From the NCBI GenBank assembly GCA_947491545.1, contig CANLJX010000013.1:1-39288 (forward strand): a stretch of DNA of 39,288 nt. Reading direction: 5' to 3'. Below, in pieces: positions 18,120 to 27,565 of this stretch (positions within the stretch are counted from its first letter, which is position 1; every line of letters starts with the position of its first letter). The position numbers and the translations under genes were made by a program. This stretch comes from Deltaproteobacteria bacterium (lineage in GTDB: Bacteria; Bdellovibrionota_C; UBA2361; OMII01). The notes below the pieces were generated by a model, which ran no database searches, was not told the origin of the DNA, and saw nothing but the letters and a program-made list of their open reading frames with translations.

Positions 18120-18241
18120 ACGTGCACCTATAGTATACCGCAGTCCGACTTATCGCGACTACTGAAGAAGAACGACATGACTTTTGGGCCTTCGGAGCCC
18201 TAGATTTCGCCCCCAAAACCGCAAAAAATTGGCCGAAGCCC

Positions 18242-19639
18242 CTAAAACTTCGCAAACCCCGGGAAGCGCGGGAACGGAATCACATCGCGTATGTTCTGCA
18301 TACCCGTCACGTACATCAGGAGCCGCTCGAAGCCGAGACCGAAGCCCGCGTGCGGCACAGTACCGAATTTGCGCAGCTCGAGGTACCACCAGTAGGCAGA
18401 CTCATCGAGCCCCATCGCCCTGATCTTCTCGAGCAGCACGTCGTGCCGCTCCTCTCTCTGCGAGCCGCCAACGATCTCTCCGAGGCGCGGCACTAACACG
18501 TCCATCGCGCGCACCGTCTTTCCGTCCTCATTGAGACGCATGTAGAAGGCCTTTATCTCCTTGGGGTAGTTAACTACGGTTACTGGGCCCTTCACGTGCT
18601 CATCTGTCAGGTACCGCTCATGCTCAGACTGTAGATCGATCCCCCATGAGACAGGATACTCGAAGCTCTTGCCGCTGCGCTGCAGAATCGAGATCGCTTC
18701 TGTGTAGTCGAGGTGCGTGAACTTTGATTCCACCACAGCTTGGAGGTTCTCAACGTGCCCCGGCTGCGCCCACTCCTGAGAGGCGAGCAACTCAAGCTCC
18801 TTCGGACACTTCTCAAGCAGCTCCCGGATCACCGCCTGCACGAAATCCTGTGCGAGCGCCATGTTGTCCTCTAGCTCGTAGAAGGCCATTTCAGGCTCGA
18901 TCATCCAAAACTCTGCCAGGTGGCGAGTGGTATTTGAGTTCTCTGCCCGGAACGTCGGCCCGAAGGTATAGATCTTTGAGATCCCCATAGCACAGATCTC
19001 GCCCTCAAGCTGTCCGGAGACCGTTAGGCTGGCTGGCTCATTGAAGAAGTCTTCGGAGTAGTCGACCCTGCCGTTGACTCGGGGTGGCGCGTCGATGTTG
19101 AGCGTCGTGACGTGGAACATCTGCCCCGCCCCCTCGCAGTCTGACGTGCTAATGATCGGAGTGTTGAGATAGAAAAATCCGCGCTCCTGGAAGAAGCGGT
19201 GCACCGCGAACGATGCAGCCGAGCGCATTCGCAGCACAGCCCCCATCGTGGCGGTGCGCGGACGAAGGTGCAGCACCTCGCGCAGGAACTCGAGCGAGTG
19301 GGCTTTCTTCTGAAGCGGGAACTGCTCGGGATCGGCTTCGCCAACCAGCTCAAGCTGTTTCACCTGGAACTCGTACTTCTGGCCCTTGGCTGGCGAGAGC
19401 ACGAGCTCCCCTGCTGCCCGGATTGAAGCCCCTGTCGAGAGCTTTGCAGCAACTGCCTGGTAGTCGGGGCTCGTCGGATCGAGAACCAGCTGCAAGTTTC
19501 CAACGCTCGTTCCATCAGATAGCTCGATGAACGAGACGCGCTTCGACTGCCGGTGGGTCCGTATCCAGCCACCGACTTCGGTCTGGCCGACAGGAACCCG
19601 ATCTTCAAGGATATCGCGAATGGAGGTTGGACGAGGCAT
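18242..19639 (-). CDS. asnS: Asparaginyl-tRNA synthetase
   Basis: VGGWIRTHRQSKRVSFIELSDGTSVGNLQLV; RSAASFAVHRFFQERGFFYLNTPIISTSDCEGAG; FGPTFRAENSNTTRHLAEFWMIEPEM; GFGLGFERLLMYVTGMQNIRDVIPFPRFPG. Confidence 0.97.
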   Translation of the reverse strand: MPRPTSIRDILEDRVPVGQTEVGGWIRTHRQSKRVSFIELSDGTSVGNLQLVLDPTSPDYQAVAAKLSTGASIRAAGELVLSPAKGQKYEFQVKQLELVGEADPEQFPLQKKAHSLEFLREVLHLRPRTATMGAVLRMRSAASFAVHRFFQERGFFYLNTPIISTSDCEGAGQMFHVTTLNIDAPPRVNGRVDYSEDFFNEPASLTVSGQLEGEICAMGISKIYTFGPTFRAENSNTTRHLAEFWMIEPEMAFYELEDNMALAQDFVQAVIRELLEKCPKELELLASQEWAQPGHVENLQAVVESKFTHLDYTEAISILQRSGKSFEYPVSWGIDLQSEHERYLTDEHVKGPVTVVNYPKEIKAFYMRLNEDGKTVRAMDVLVPRLGEIVGGSQREERHDVLLEKIRAMGLDESAYWWYLELRKFGTVPHAGFGLGFERLLMYVTGMQNIRDVIPFPRFPGFAKF

Positions 19640-19653
19640 GAGGTCACTCCTGT

Positions 19654-19717
19654 CCGGAGCGGGCAGCTGGGGTCGGTCTCCAGCCTGCGCGGAGGCAGCT
19701 GCCTGTCGGCACTCCGG
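19654..19717 (-). promoter_or_regulatory. Structured 5' leader of asnS (two nested stems)
   Basis: CCGGAG/CTCCGG (19654-19659 with 19712-19717) enclosing GGCAGCTG/CAGCTGCC (19662-19669 with 19696-19703), directly before a plausible AGGAGTGA ribosome-binding site on the minus strand. Confidence 0.45.
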
Positions 19718-19740
19718 CTACAAAAACAAAGAAAAAAGAA

Positions 19741-19815
19741 TCGGGGTGACAAGATTCGAACTTGCGACCTCTAGTTCCCAAAACTAGCGCTCTAGCCGGG
19801 CTGAGCTACACCCCG
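19741..19815 (-). tRNA. tRNA-Pro(TGG)
   Basis: CGGGGTG/CACCCCG acceptor, anticodon loop TTTGGGA, T-arm AAGTTCGAATCTT, discriminator A. Confidence 0.96.
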
Positions 19816-19914
19816 ATGACCGACGACCCGCGAGGTTAGCCGCTTCACGGAGAGGAAGCAAGTTCCCGTTGTTTTTAGCTGATTGGCGGGTGATTATACC
19901 GCCGGAGGATACCG

Positions 19915-20301
19915 ATGATGCCCATCCAGACCCGAGAAAGCACAGCAAAAGAAGCGCCGCAGGGGAGCTACGTAGTGCTGCGAGTGCCTGAACTAGAGCG
20001 CTCGGCGAATTTTTACCGCGCTCTGGGCCTGGAGCTCACAGAAGAAAAACATGGCGAGGGACCGGTCCACTACTCATTTCCCCTGGCAGCTGATGTGGTT
20101 TGTGAACTGTATCCGCTACGAGCTGGCAGCCTTGCTCCTGTTACGGGGATCCGGCTTGGGTTCGCGGTTCTGGATCCGGAAGCAGTCCGAGCGGAGCTGG
20201 CACGCTCCGGCTACAGCGTCTCAGATGGCCACACTCCAGGGTCATTCGTCGTCGTTGATCCGAGCGGAAATCAGGTGGAAGTAGCGCCCAGAGCAGCCTA
20301 G
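19915..20301 (+). CDS. VOC family (glyoxalase/bleomycin resistance-like) protein
   Basis: VVLRVPELERSANFYRALGLELTEEKHGEGPVHYSF...FVVVDPSGNQVEV. Confidence 0.88.
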   Translation: MMPIQTRESTAKEAPQGSYVVLRVPELERSANFYRALGLELTEEKHGEGPVHYSFPLAADVVCELYPLRAGSLAPVTGIRLGFAVLDPEAVRAELARSGYSVSDGHTPGSFVVVDPSGNQVEVAPRAA

Positions 20302-20308
20302 CGCCAAC

Positions 20309-21412
20309 ATGCAAAAGAAAGATTTGCTCATCGTTGGGGCCGGTCCTGCCGGCCTGTCGTTGTCATCAGCCCTGATGCCAGACATGGCTGTCACCTGCAT
20401 ATCAGAGCGCCCGAGCCAAAAAGCATCTCACTCTCGAGCCACCGGCATTCAGCCACGTACCCTTGAATTACTCCACTCAAGCGGCATCCTCGATGCGGTG
20501 CGCCGCGAGGCTGTAACTCTCAGGGGCAATATCATTTACCTCGATGGCGAGCGGCTGCGCGCCTTATCTTTCTTCGACCCGGCAAGCGGAGAGCACGGCT
20601 TGTCGCTAGACCAACGCCGAATTGAGTCACTCCTGGCCGAGCAGCTGGAAAGAAACGGCCGCTCGATTGAGTGGGGCACATCCCTCGTCGACCTCGAGGA
20701 TCTTGGCCACTTCGTGCGCGCGGAGATCCAGCGCGAGAATGGCTCAGTCGAACAGTGGCGCTGCCGTCGTGTCGTTGGCTGCGATGGTGGTCGAAGCGCA
20801 GTGCGAAAGCTTGCGAAGATTGAGTTTCCAGGACACACCTACGAGGAGCGCAGTTTTGTGCTCGACGTGCTCGTGCAAGGCGCGCTAGAGCCGGGCTACA
20901 TGCACTTCTTTGTTGGCAAAGAGAGTCGGCTAGTGCTCGTTCCCCTAAATGACCGTGGAACGTTCAAGGCTAGTGGTGCCTTGCCTCCAGGCAAAACTGG
21001 CACGCTTGAGCAGCAGTTCCGCGAGATGGTGGCGCTGCATGGGCGCGGGCGTCTCTCCGTAGAGCCGCTCACTCCACTTACAACCTACGTGATGCATGCG
21101 AGACTTGCCGACACATTTCGGATTGAAGATCGGATTTTCCTGTGTGGTGACGCAGCACACATCTTTCCGCCAAACGGAGGACAGGGCATGAACCTAGCCC
21201 TTGAGGACGCGCACGATCTTGCCACGGCCTTAAACCTCTTCGCGCAATCAAAAGAGAGAAGGCACCTTGAGGCATACTCCGAGCGCCGCGAAGAGGCGCG
21301 CAGGGCACTTGAGTCCGTGTGTGCTGCGAAGGATCGTTACTCGTACGAGTCGCTTCTGTCCGGTGTCAACTTCGCCACTGAGCAGGAGCGAATCCGACAG
21401 GAGGAGCTTTAA
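20309..21412 (+). CDS. FAD-dependent monooxygenase (PheA/TfdB-like)
   Basis: LLIVGAGPAGLSLSSAL; VVGCDGGRSAVRKLAKIEFPG; IFLCGDAAHIFPPNGGQGMNLALEDAHDLATAL. Confidence 0.92.
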   Translation: MQKKDLLIVGAGPAGLSLSSALMPDMAVTCISERPSQKASHSRATGIQPRTLELLHSSGILDAVRREAVTLRGNIIYLDGERLRALSFFDPASGEHGLSLDQRRIESLLAEQLERNGRSIEWGTSLVDLEDLGHFVRAEIQRENGSVEQWRCRRVVGCDGGRSAVRKLAKIEFPGHTYEERSFVLDVLVQGALEPGYMHFFVGKESRLVLVPLNDRGTFKASGALPPGKTGTLEQQFREMVALHGRGRLSVEPLTPLTTYVMHARLADTFRIEDRIFLCGDAAHIFPPNGGQGMNLALEDAHDLATALNLFAQSKERRHLEAYSERREEARRALESVCAAKDRYSYESLLSGVNFATEQERIRQEEL

Positions 21413-21437
21413 GACTCTCGCCACGTTCCCTCTCTGC

Positions 21438-21938
21438 CTACCGCAGACGTAAAACCTGGTCTCTGCCCCGCTCTTCCTCCACCACTACCTCCTGCTGTGA
21501 TATACTTCGCACCACAGACTGCCCCCCAATCCGCGTGCCCTCACGCAGCATGAAGCCCAAGCCGCTTGCGTCCTCTACAGAGGCGCCGAAGCGCCCTTCG
21601 ACGTCACGCACGATTGCCACCAAACGGAGCTGTGATAGTTCAAGCTGCTCAAGGCTTGGGCGCTCACCGGGCTTGCTGCTACGCCTCGCCGCACGGATGA
21701 ACGGATCCCGGAGCGGCTCCTCACTTGCAGACTCGCTCTGCTCCTTCTTTGTCTCGGCTTTCGTTCGCTTTGCGCCCTTCGGGGTGCGCTGAGCTTTTGG
21801 ACCTGCCTCGCCAGAGCTTAGCGAAACGAACTGGGCAGGTCTCGGCTCGCTACGGTGATCGAGCAGGTAGCCAATACCAAGTATAGCCATGGCGGTAGCG
21901 CCGATAGCAACGTTTCGGATGGAGGCGGATTGAGCCAT
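21438..21938 (-). CDS. PilP-like pilus assembly protein
   Basis: 166 aa with N-terminal TM; SLEQLELSQLRLVAIVRDVEGRFGASVEDASGLGFMLREGTRIGGQSVVRSISQQEVVVEE resembles PilP C-terminal beta domain. Confidence 0.62.
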   Translation of the reverse strand: MAQSASIRNVAIGATAMAILGIGYLLDHRSEPRPAQFVSLSSGEAGPKAQRTPKGAKRTKAETKKEQSESASEEPLRDPFIRAARRSSKPGERPSLEQLELSQLRLVAIVRDVEGRFGASVEDASGLGFMLREGTRIGGQSVVRSISQQEVVVEEERGRDQVLRLR

Positions 21939-21941
21939 CGG

Positions 21942-23507
21942 TTACGCTGCTGCCTCCCTCCTGGCTGCTTGTGAGCGCACCAGAGGCGTGCCCCCGCTCA
22001 AGATATTAGAGAGCCTGTCGAGAGACCGGTACGAGACGGCCTCCGCTACCATCTCGTCTGACACCTCGTCGGTGCCGCTTAAGTCAGCGATTGTGCGCGC
22101 CACTCGCAGCACTCGCGTGTAGCCGCGAGCGCTCAAGCCGAGCCGCTTTACGGCCTCGCTCAGCAGCGTGCGCCCACCTGAAGAGATGTTGAGCTGCGCC
22201 CGCAGCATGCCGTCGGAGACCTCGGCGTTAAGCACCGCCTGGCGTGAGAGCTGCCGTTCACGAGCCGCGAAGACGCTCTCTGCTGGGGGCGAAGCTCCAG
22301 CCACCGTGCGAGCGGGTGACCACACCAATCGATCGATATCAACCGCCTCAAGCTCGACGTGCAGATCGATGCGGTCGAGGATCGGCTGAGAGAGCTTTGC
22401 AACGTAGTCGCGGATGGCGTGGTGTGAACAGCGGCAGCCTCCCCCTTTCGTTCCGAACCGCCCACACGGACACGGGTTCATCGCCGCTATGAGCTGAAAG
22501 CGTGCCGGGTAGTTGAGCGACGCTTTTGCTCGCGCTACCTGCACCCATCCAGTCTCAAGGGGTGAGCGCATCGCTTCGACCGTGCTGCGCCGGAACTCAG
22601 GAAACTCATCGAGGAAAAGCACGCCGCGGTGCGCGAGGCTCACCTCTCCTGGTCGAGGCATCGTGCCGCCCCCGATCAAGCCAGCGTCGCTTATGACGTA
22701 GTGCGGCGAGCGGAATGGCCTGACTCCGGCAAGGATCGGCGCAGTGCGCTGGCCAGCAATGCTGTGTATCCGGAGCACCTCTAGGATCTCGCTCCCGCTC
22801 AGGGGCGGCAGGAGCGAGGCGAGCCGCTCAGCGAGCATGCTTTTGCCGCAGCCGGGCGGGCCGATCATGAGCAGGTTGTGGCCCCCTGCAGCGGCAATTG
22901 CCAGCGCCCTTTTCGCCCCCTCCTGCCCCAAGACATCATCGAGGGCCTTGGCGAAAGCATGCGGCTCACTTGCTGGCTTGTCGGCGTAGGTTGGCTTCTC
23001 TCTCCCGCTTAGCACTCGCAATGCCTGTGGCAACGATGAGACTGGAATGGCCCTGACACCGTTAACTACCGCTGCTTCGCTGCAGTTGGCGGACGGCACC
23101 ATGATGTGCTCGAAGCCAGCTTGAGCAGCCGCTAGCGCGTGCGCTGTGAGCCCTGGAGTCTCTTTTACCTCTCCAGTGAGGGAGAGCTCGCCGACAGCAG
23201 CCACCTTGTCTAGGGCTGACTGCGCGAGCCCTCCGGCTGCACAAGCCAACGCGAGCGCGATCGGCAGGTCAAAGGCAGCGCTCTCCTTCCTCACCTCTGC
23301 GGGGGCCAGGTTGACCAGGATAATTCCGGGTACGTCGTAGCCAGAGTGCTGCAACGCAGTCAGGATTCGGTCGCGCGATTCACGCACTGCGGCTCCTCCG
23401 AGACCGAGGATGGTGAACTTTGCGCTGCCGTTCTTGACGTGAATTTCGGCATCAACCGGAACGGCGTCTAGGCCAACGATGCAGCTTGTGTGAGAGGTTG
23501 CAAACAT
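21942..23507 (-). CDS. comM: YifB/ComM family Mg chelatase-like AAA ATPase
   Basis: MFATSHTSCIVGLDAVPVDAEIHVKNGSAKFTILGLGGAAVRESRDRI; GGHNLLMIGPPGCGKSMLAERLASLLPPL; GVLFLDEFPEF. Start at 23507 preferred over tracked ORF start 23759, which overlaps the next gene. Confidence 0.93.
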   Translation of the reverse strand: MFATSHTSCIVGLDAVPVDAEIHVKNGSAKFTILGLGGAAVRESRDRILTALQHSGYDVPGIILVNLAPAEVRKESAAFDLPIALALACAAGGLAQSALDKVAAVGELSLTGEVKETPGLTAHALAAAQAGFEHIMVPSANCSEAAVVNGVRAIPVSSLPQALRVLSGREKPTYADKPASEPHAFAKALDDVLGQEGAKRALAIAAAGGHNLLMIGPPGCGKSMLAERLASLLPPLSGSEILEVLRIHSIAGQRTAPILAGVRPFRSPHYVISDAGLIGGGTMPRPGEVSLAHRGVLFLDEFPEFRRSTVEAMRSPLETGWVQVARAKASLNYPARFQLIAAMNPCPCGRFGTKGGGCRCSHHAIRDYVAKLSQPILDRIDLHVELEAVDIDRLVWSPARTVAGASPPAESVFAARERQLSRQAVLNAEVSDGMLRAQLNISSGGRTLLSEAVKRLGLSARGYTRVLRVARTIADLSGTDEVSDEMVAEAVSYRSLDRLSNILSGGTPLVRSQAARREAAA

Positions 23508-23647
23508 ACCAATCGGGTGTTCGGATGCCGCCCAATTTTGTTGCCTCGGCACGGTACGGGTTGTGCTTTTAAAGAGTCGAATTTGGAAGCTCGGGGCTGA
23601 TTCCAGCCACTTAACGGTTTTGTACGGCAAGATTTTCCGTTCCTTAC

Positions 23648-24481
23648 ATGGCATCAGAGGCAGAAAAAACTCAGGGGAGCAAAGATAGCCTGGCGCGCGA
23701 TATCTGGGGGCGCATCCCCCCGGAGGAGCGGCTTGAGGTTTTAGCCGATGCTCAAGCAAAGGGTGTTCAGGCCGCGTTGCTCCTGCTCTTGATGGCGTTC
23801 AGCGTGGCTCTGGGCTTCAAGCGCCCCTGGATCTTCTTTAGCTCGCTGCTGCTGGCCCCCTTCGCTTTCCAGATCATGTCTTCGAAGGCCTGGAACATGG
23901 CGAAAGCACGCCCGATGCTTGAATACGCCGCCGCTCGTGCCACCGCACGCCTCTTCGCCCTGAACGCAGGCGCCCGCAGTGTTGAGCCTGCGCTCATGTT
24001 CCGCGCCGAACTGCAGCCCAGCGTCGCAGGAGATGACTTCGACATCACCGATGAAGAGCTGCTTGAGAAGCCCACCGCCAAGCCAGTTTGGGTGAGCCTA
24101 TTCGCCGACACGATCGTGATCGCTGCCGAAGGCCCCAAGGGCGCAAGGCTTGAGCTGGCCCACTCGCTCTTCGCTAACTTCTCCATCACCGCGGAAGGCT
24201 TCGAAGAGGGCGATGAATCCGGCTCAAAGAGGCTCTCAATCGAAGTGGAGTCACGCCCTGGAACGGTATCTCGCTGGACACTCGACTCCCGTCATCCGGC
24301 AACGCTTCTGGCATGTGAGCGCCGCGCCAAGGCCTATATAGTCCGCCACCAGCGTGAGCTAGAAGAGCAAGAGCGCCGCAACCTTGAGCGACAGCAGCGC
24401 GACCAAGAGCGCCTGATAGCATCGAGACCACGCGCCGCTCAGATCGGGCTAGGGTCACCGTCAGCCTCGGCCCCAGCGTGA
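23648..24481 (+). CDS. Hypothetical membrane protein with charged C-terminal region
   Basis: 277 aa ORF with hydrophobic segment AALLLLLMAFSVALGF...IFFSSLLLAPFAFQIM and RRAKAYIVRHQRELEEQERRNLERQQRDQERL; no family recognised. Confidence 0.7.
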   Translation: MASEAEKTQGSKDSLARDIWGRIPPEERLEVLADAQAKGVQAALLLLLMAFSVALGFKRPWIFFSSLLLAPFAFQIMSSKAWNMAKARPMLEYAAARATARLFALNAGARSVEPALMFRAELQPSVAGDDFDITDEELLEKPTAKPVWVSLFADTIVIAAEGPKGARLELAHSLFANFSITAEGFEEGDESGSKRLSIEVESRPGTVSRWTLDSRHPATLLACERRAKAYIVRHQRELEEQERRNLERQQRDQERLIASRPRAAQIGLGSPSASAPA

Positions 24482-24609
24482 ATACAACGCCGTTTCCCAA
24501 AAAGCCCCCTCTTCTAGCCACTCTAGCTAACCTTTAGAGCACCACCCCCCCGCGCGGGAAGCATCATAATCGATGCGTAATCTCTCTATTCTTAGCGCAG
24601 GTTTTAGCC

Positions 24610-25797
24610 ATGCACTCGCACCGCCGCACCTCCCTTCGCCAACTCTCAACCTTCACAGCTCTCGTGATCGCACTCGCGCTCGCAACAGCTCCAGTGGCTT
24701 TCGCCGAGCGGAAGCTCTCGGGCGCCGTGACTCTCTCCTCAAAGGATCGTGTCTCGGTCGTGCTCGACCGTGAGACAGCAGACGATGGCAGCTACGTTGT
24801 TCTTAAAATTGTCACGCCCCAAGAAGTAAAGATCGAAGCCTTCATGCTCCCCTCCCCTCCGCGCATCGTGCTCGACCTGACCGGAGCTACCGTAAAGCGC
24901 AGCGAAACTTTCAATGCTCCCGCGAACGATGTGGTAAAAGCCGTCAGGCTCGGATCCCATCCAGGGAAGCTGCGTGTCGTAGTAGATCTGGTTAAGGCAG
25001 AGGCCCCGAAGTACGAGTGGAAGGCCGGCAAGCGCCAAGTGATCCTGCGCATGCTTGAGAAAGCGGCTCCAGCCGGTGCCCCTGAAGCAGCACAGCTCCC
25101 CGCACAACCCGCAGCACAGCTCCCTGAAGCTTCGGCCGAGAAGGTAGCTGAGCCAGCAGCAGAGCAGCCAAAGCTGCCCGAAAGCGCCGGAGAAGCTGAA
25201 GCGATCTCGCTTGGAGACACCGAGCAACAGGCAAGAGAAGAGGCGCCTCAAGCCGCGCTACCGGAGAAAGCCGTAGAGGCGGCTCTTCCGGCCCAAGAGC
25301 CCGAGAAGCCCGCTCAAGCTACTCAGGAAGAGAAGATCTCCCCGACAGCGGCCGCCCAGGAACCGACGCTCGCTCCGACCACCGCTCCGTCAGCAGAACA
25401 GCCAGGGTCGCTTGGGGCAGCAGCGGCAGCACAGGCTCCACAAGCCGCAAGCCAGCCCCCAGCCCAGAGCAACATAAAGATCGTTGGCTACCGCTTCGAG
25501 TACGGCGAGCCTGGGAAGACGCCAATCCTAAAAGTAACGCTCAACTCGAATGGCGCCTTAGCACAGATCAGCAAGGTAGACAGCACAACCTACAAGATCG
25601 TTGTGCCGAAGAGCGCTCTCGCGAACGAAGAGCTAGTGCTCCCTCAGTTCCCGCCCGCCGACTTCGTCGGATTTATCATGGTGATGAGTGAAGAGGTCTC
25701 AGGATCAGTTGAGATCACCGTGAGTGTTGAGGAGGGAGTGACCCTGAACACGATGGTGAAGGGTGACGAGATCTGGGCACTGGCCTCGGGCACGTAA
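24610..25797 (+). CDS. Secreted AMIN-domain protein with Pro/Ala/Glu-rich linker
   Basis: Signal peptide; VEAFMLPSPPRIVLDLTG-type AMIN motif (KIEAFMLPSPPRIVLDLTGATV), A/P/E-rich linker, C-terminal beta-type domain. Confidence 0.8.
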   Translation: MHSHRRTSLRQLSTFTALVIALALATAPVAFAERKLSGAVTLSSKDRVSVVLDRETADDGSYVVLKIVTPQEVKIEAFMLPSPPRIVLDLTGATVKRSETFNAPANDVVKAVRLGSHPGKLRVVVDLVKAEAPKYEWKAGKRQVILRMLEKAAPAGAPEAAQLPAQPAAQLPEASAEKVAEPAAEQPKLPESAGEAEAISLGDTEQQAREEAPQAALPEKAVEAALPAQEPEKPAQATQEEKISPTAAAQEPTLAPTTAPSAEQPGSLGAAAAAQAPQAASQPPAQSNIKIVGYRFEYGEPGKTPILKVTLNSNGALAQISKVDSTTYKIVVPKSALANEELVLPQFPPADFVGFIMVMSEEVSGSVEITVSVEEGVTLNTMVKGDEIWALASGT

Positions 25798-25939
25798 ACG
25801 AGGACGTACCCAAAAAGCCAATCGATCCCGCTATTATCGAATCAGTATACAAAGAGAGCAGCGAGAACAACGAGAGGAACCACTCACGGAGCAATACTCC
25901 CTCTCAAGTAACTCCTCGCCGCCAAACTTTCTCCCTATC

Positions 25940-26060
25940 GGGAACGGCAACGGCTCCGGGTCCGCCTTCCGCCCCGAGAAAAACCACACGCGACGAAGAC
26001 CAAGCCTCGATTAGTCAGATCGGAGCCGTGGCCGGAGCCGTTGCCGTTGCCGCTCCCGTT
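25940..26060. repeat. GC hexamer repeat, locus D, containing a 15-bp perfect inverted repeat
   Basis: CGGCAACGGCTCCGG (25945-25959) and CCGGAGCCGTTGCCG (26032-26046), 72-nt spacer, between convergent genes. Confidence 0.85.
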
Positions 26061-26102
26061 CTGCGGCAGGCGCGTTTTAGGTGTAAAGCCCGAGCAGCGC
26101 CC

Positions 26103-27560
26103 CTACAACCGCTCAATCTTCAGCGACTCCCCATTCAGCTTAAGCAGCGACCCCTTGCCATTAATGCTCGTCTCAAGCACCACATCACGCTCCCAGAGGC
26201 GCGCAACGTGCTTTAGGGTGTGCTCAGCGTAATCAAGCTGCAGGTCACGGCCGTCGTGGTAGTGCTTGAGGTACAGGGTCCGGTTCTTGCCAAAATCAGC
26301 GTCTTCTACCTTGATGACTGGGATTGAGCCGGTGCCGACGTTCTTAATCATCGTGTCGCGCACCTCTTTCCAAGCCTCCTCGTTCGGAAGCTTGGTCACT
26401 ACTCGCTCCTTGCCACGACGCTCGTGCTGGAAGAGGTTTAAGTCTTCCATCAGCTCCTTGGTCAGGAACCGTCGCAAGAACGATTGGTCACGGTCAGTCT
26501 CACGAACTTCGAAGATCTTCTTGCGGCCCGGGGTGTCGTTCTCGTGCTGAGAGCTCTCCCGCTTCGGCTGATCCTTGGTGTCCCACTCACGCCCGGTGTC
26601 ACCCTCGTTCCAGCGTCGCTCGATGTCGTGCCACATCACGAAGCCGAGATGGTACGGGTTGAGCCCGCCTGGGTGCGGCCGCAGCACTTGGTTGTGCCGA
26701 ACGAGGAATTCGATGTGCATGCCCTGAGGAAGCCCAAGCTCGTTTAGGATCTTGTGGTGCCAGTAGCTGGCCCAGCCCTCGTTCATGATCTTGGTCTCCA
26801 TCTGCGGCATGAAGTACTGGGTCTGGCTGTCAACGATGTGGAGCAAGTCACGCTTCCACTCCGAGAGGTACGGATTGCACTGCGCAATGAACTGCAGCAG
26901 GTTCTCCTGCGGCTCTACCGGCGTCTTGGAGAGGTCAGGAGCCTTGTACTCTTGCGCCGGGTGTATCTCGCGCCACGGATCAGGCGCCGCCTGCGCTCGC
27001 TCCCAAGCCCTCATGCGCGCCTCGTCTTCTGAGAGCTGGCGAATGGCGAGGTTTCGAGATCGCTGATAGCAGATGGCGTGTGCGTGGTCGATGACAGCCT
27101 CAACTGCCTCGACGCCGATTGAGGGGTCCTCCATGTAGCTCGCTACCCGGTTCGCCTGGTTCTTGAACATCTCAAGCACGTGCCGTGCGTCGGTGCCGGA
27201 AGTAAAGGTGAAATTGTTGGCGAAGAAGTCGTTGTGCCCGTACACGTGCGCAATCGTCAGCACCTGGAGCAGCAGCGAGTTGTCGCGCATCAGGTACGCC
27301 AGGCACGGGCTTGAGTTTATCACCATCTCGTACGGCAGCCCGGAGACGCCGTAGTCGTACATCGTCTTCTGCCGCTCGTAGGCCTTGCCGTACGACCAGT
27401 GCGAGTAGTGCGCCGGCATGCCGGTGTACGCCATGTACCCGAGCATCTCGTTGTGGTCGCAGATCTCAAACTCTTGTGGGTAGCAGTTGAGCCGGTAACG
27501 GTCGACAATCTCCTTAATCTTCTCGTCCCAGACAGCAAGCTCGTCGATGTTGAATGACAT
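26103..27560 (-). CDS. SpoVR family protein
   Basis: YPQEFEICDHNEMLGYMAYTGMPAHYSHWSYGKAYERQKTMYDYGVSGLPYEMVINSSPCLAYLM; FFANNFTF; NEGWASYWHHKI. Confidence 0.95.
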   Translation of the reverse strand: MSFNIDELAVWDEKIKEIVDRYRLNCYPQEFEICDHNEMLGYMAYTGMPAHYSHWSYGKAYERQKTMYDYGVSGLPYEMVINSSPCLAYLMRDNSLLLQVLTIAHVYGHNDFFANNFTFTSGTDARHVLEMFKNQANRVASYMEDPSIGVEAVEAVIDHAHAICYQRSRNLAIRQLSEDEARMRAWERAQAAPDPWREIHPAQEYKAPDLSKTPVEPQENLLQFIAQCNPYLSEWKRDLLHIVDSQTQYFMPQMETKIMNEGWASYWHHKILNELGLPQGMHIEFLVRHNQVLRPHPGGLNPYHLGFVMWHDIERRWNEGDTGREWDTKDQPKRESSQHENDTPGRKKIFEVRETDRDQSFLRRFLTKELMEDLNLFQHERRGKERVVTKLPNEEAWKEVRDTMIKNVGTGSIPVIKVEDADFGKNRTLYLKHYHDGRDLQLDYAEHTLKHVARLWERDVVLETSINGKGSLLKLNGESLKIERL

Positions 27561-27565
27561 GGCTG

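Noticed and set aside
23508-23759. N-terminal extension of the ComM ORF
   Set aside because: Would overlap the divergent gene at 23648, and the family-like N-terminus begins at MFATSHTSCIVGLDA (23507).
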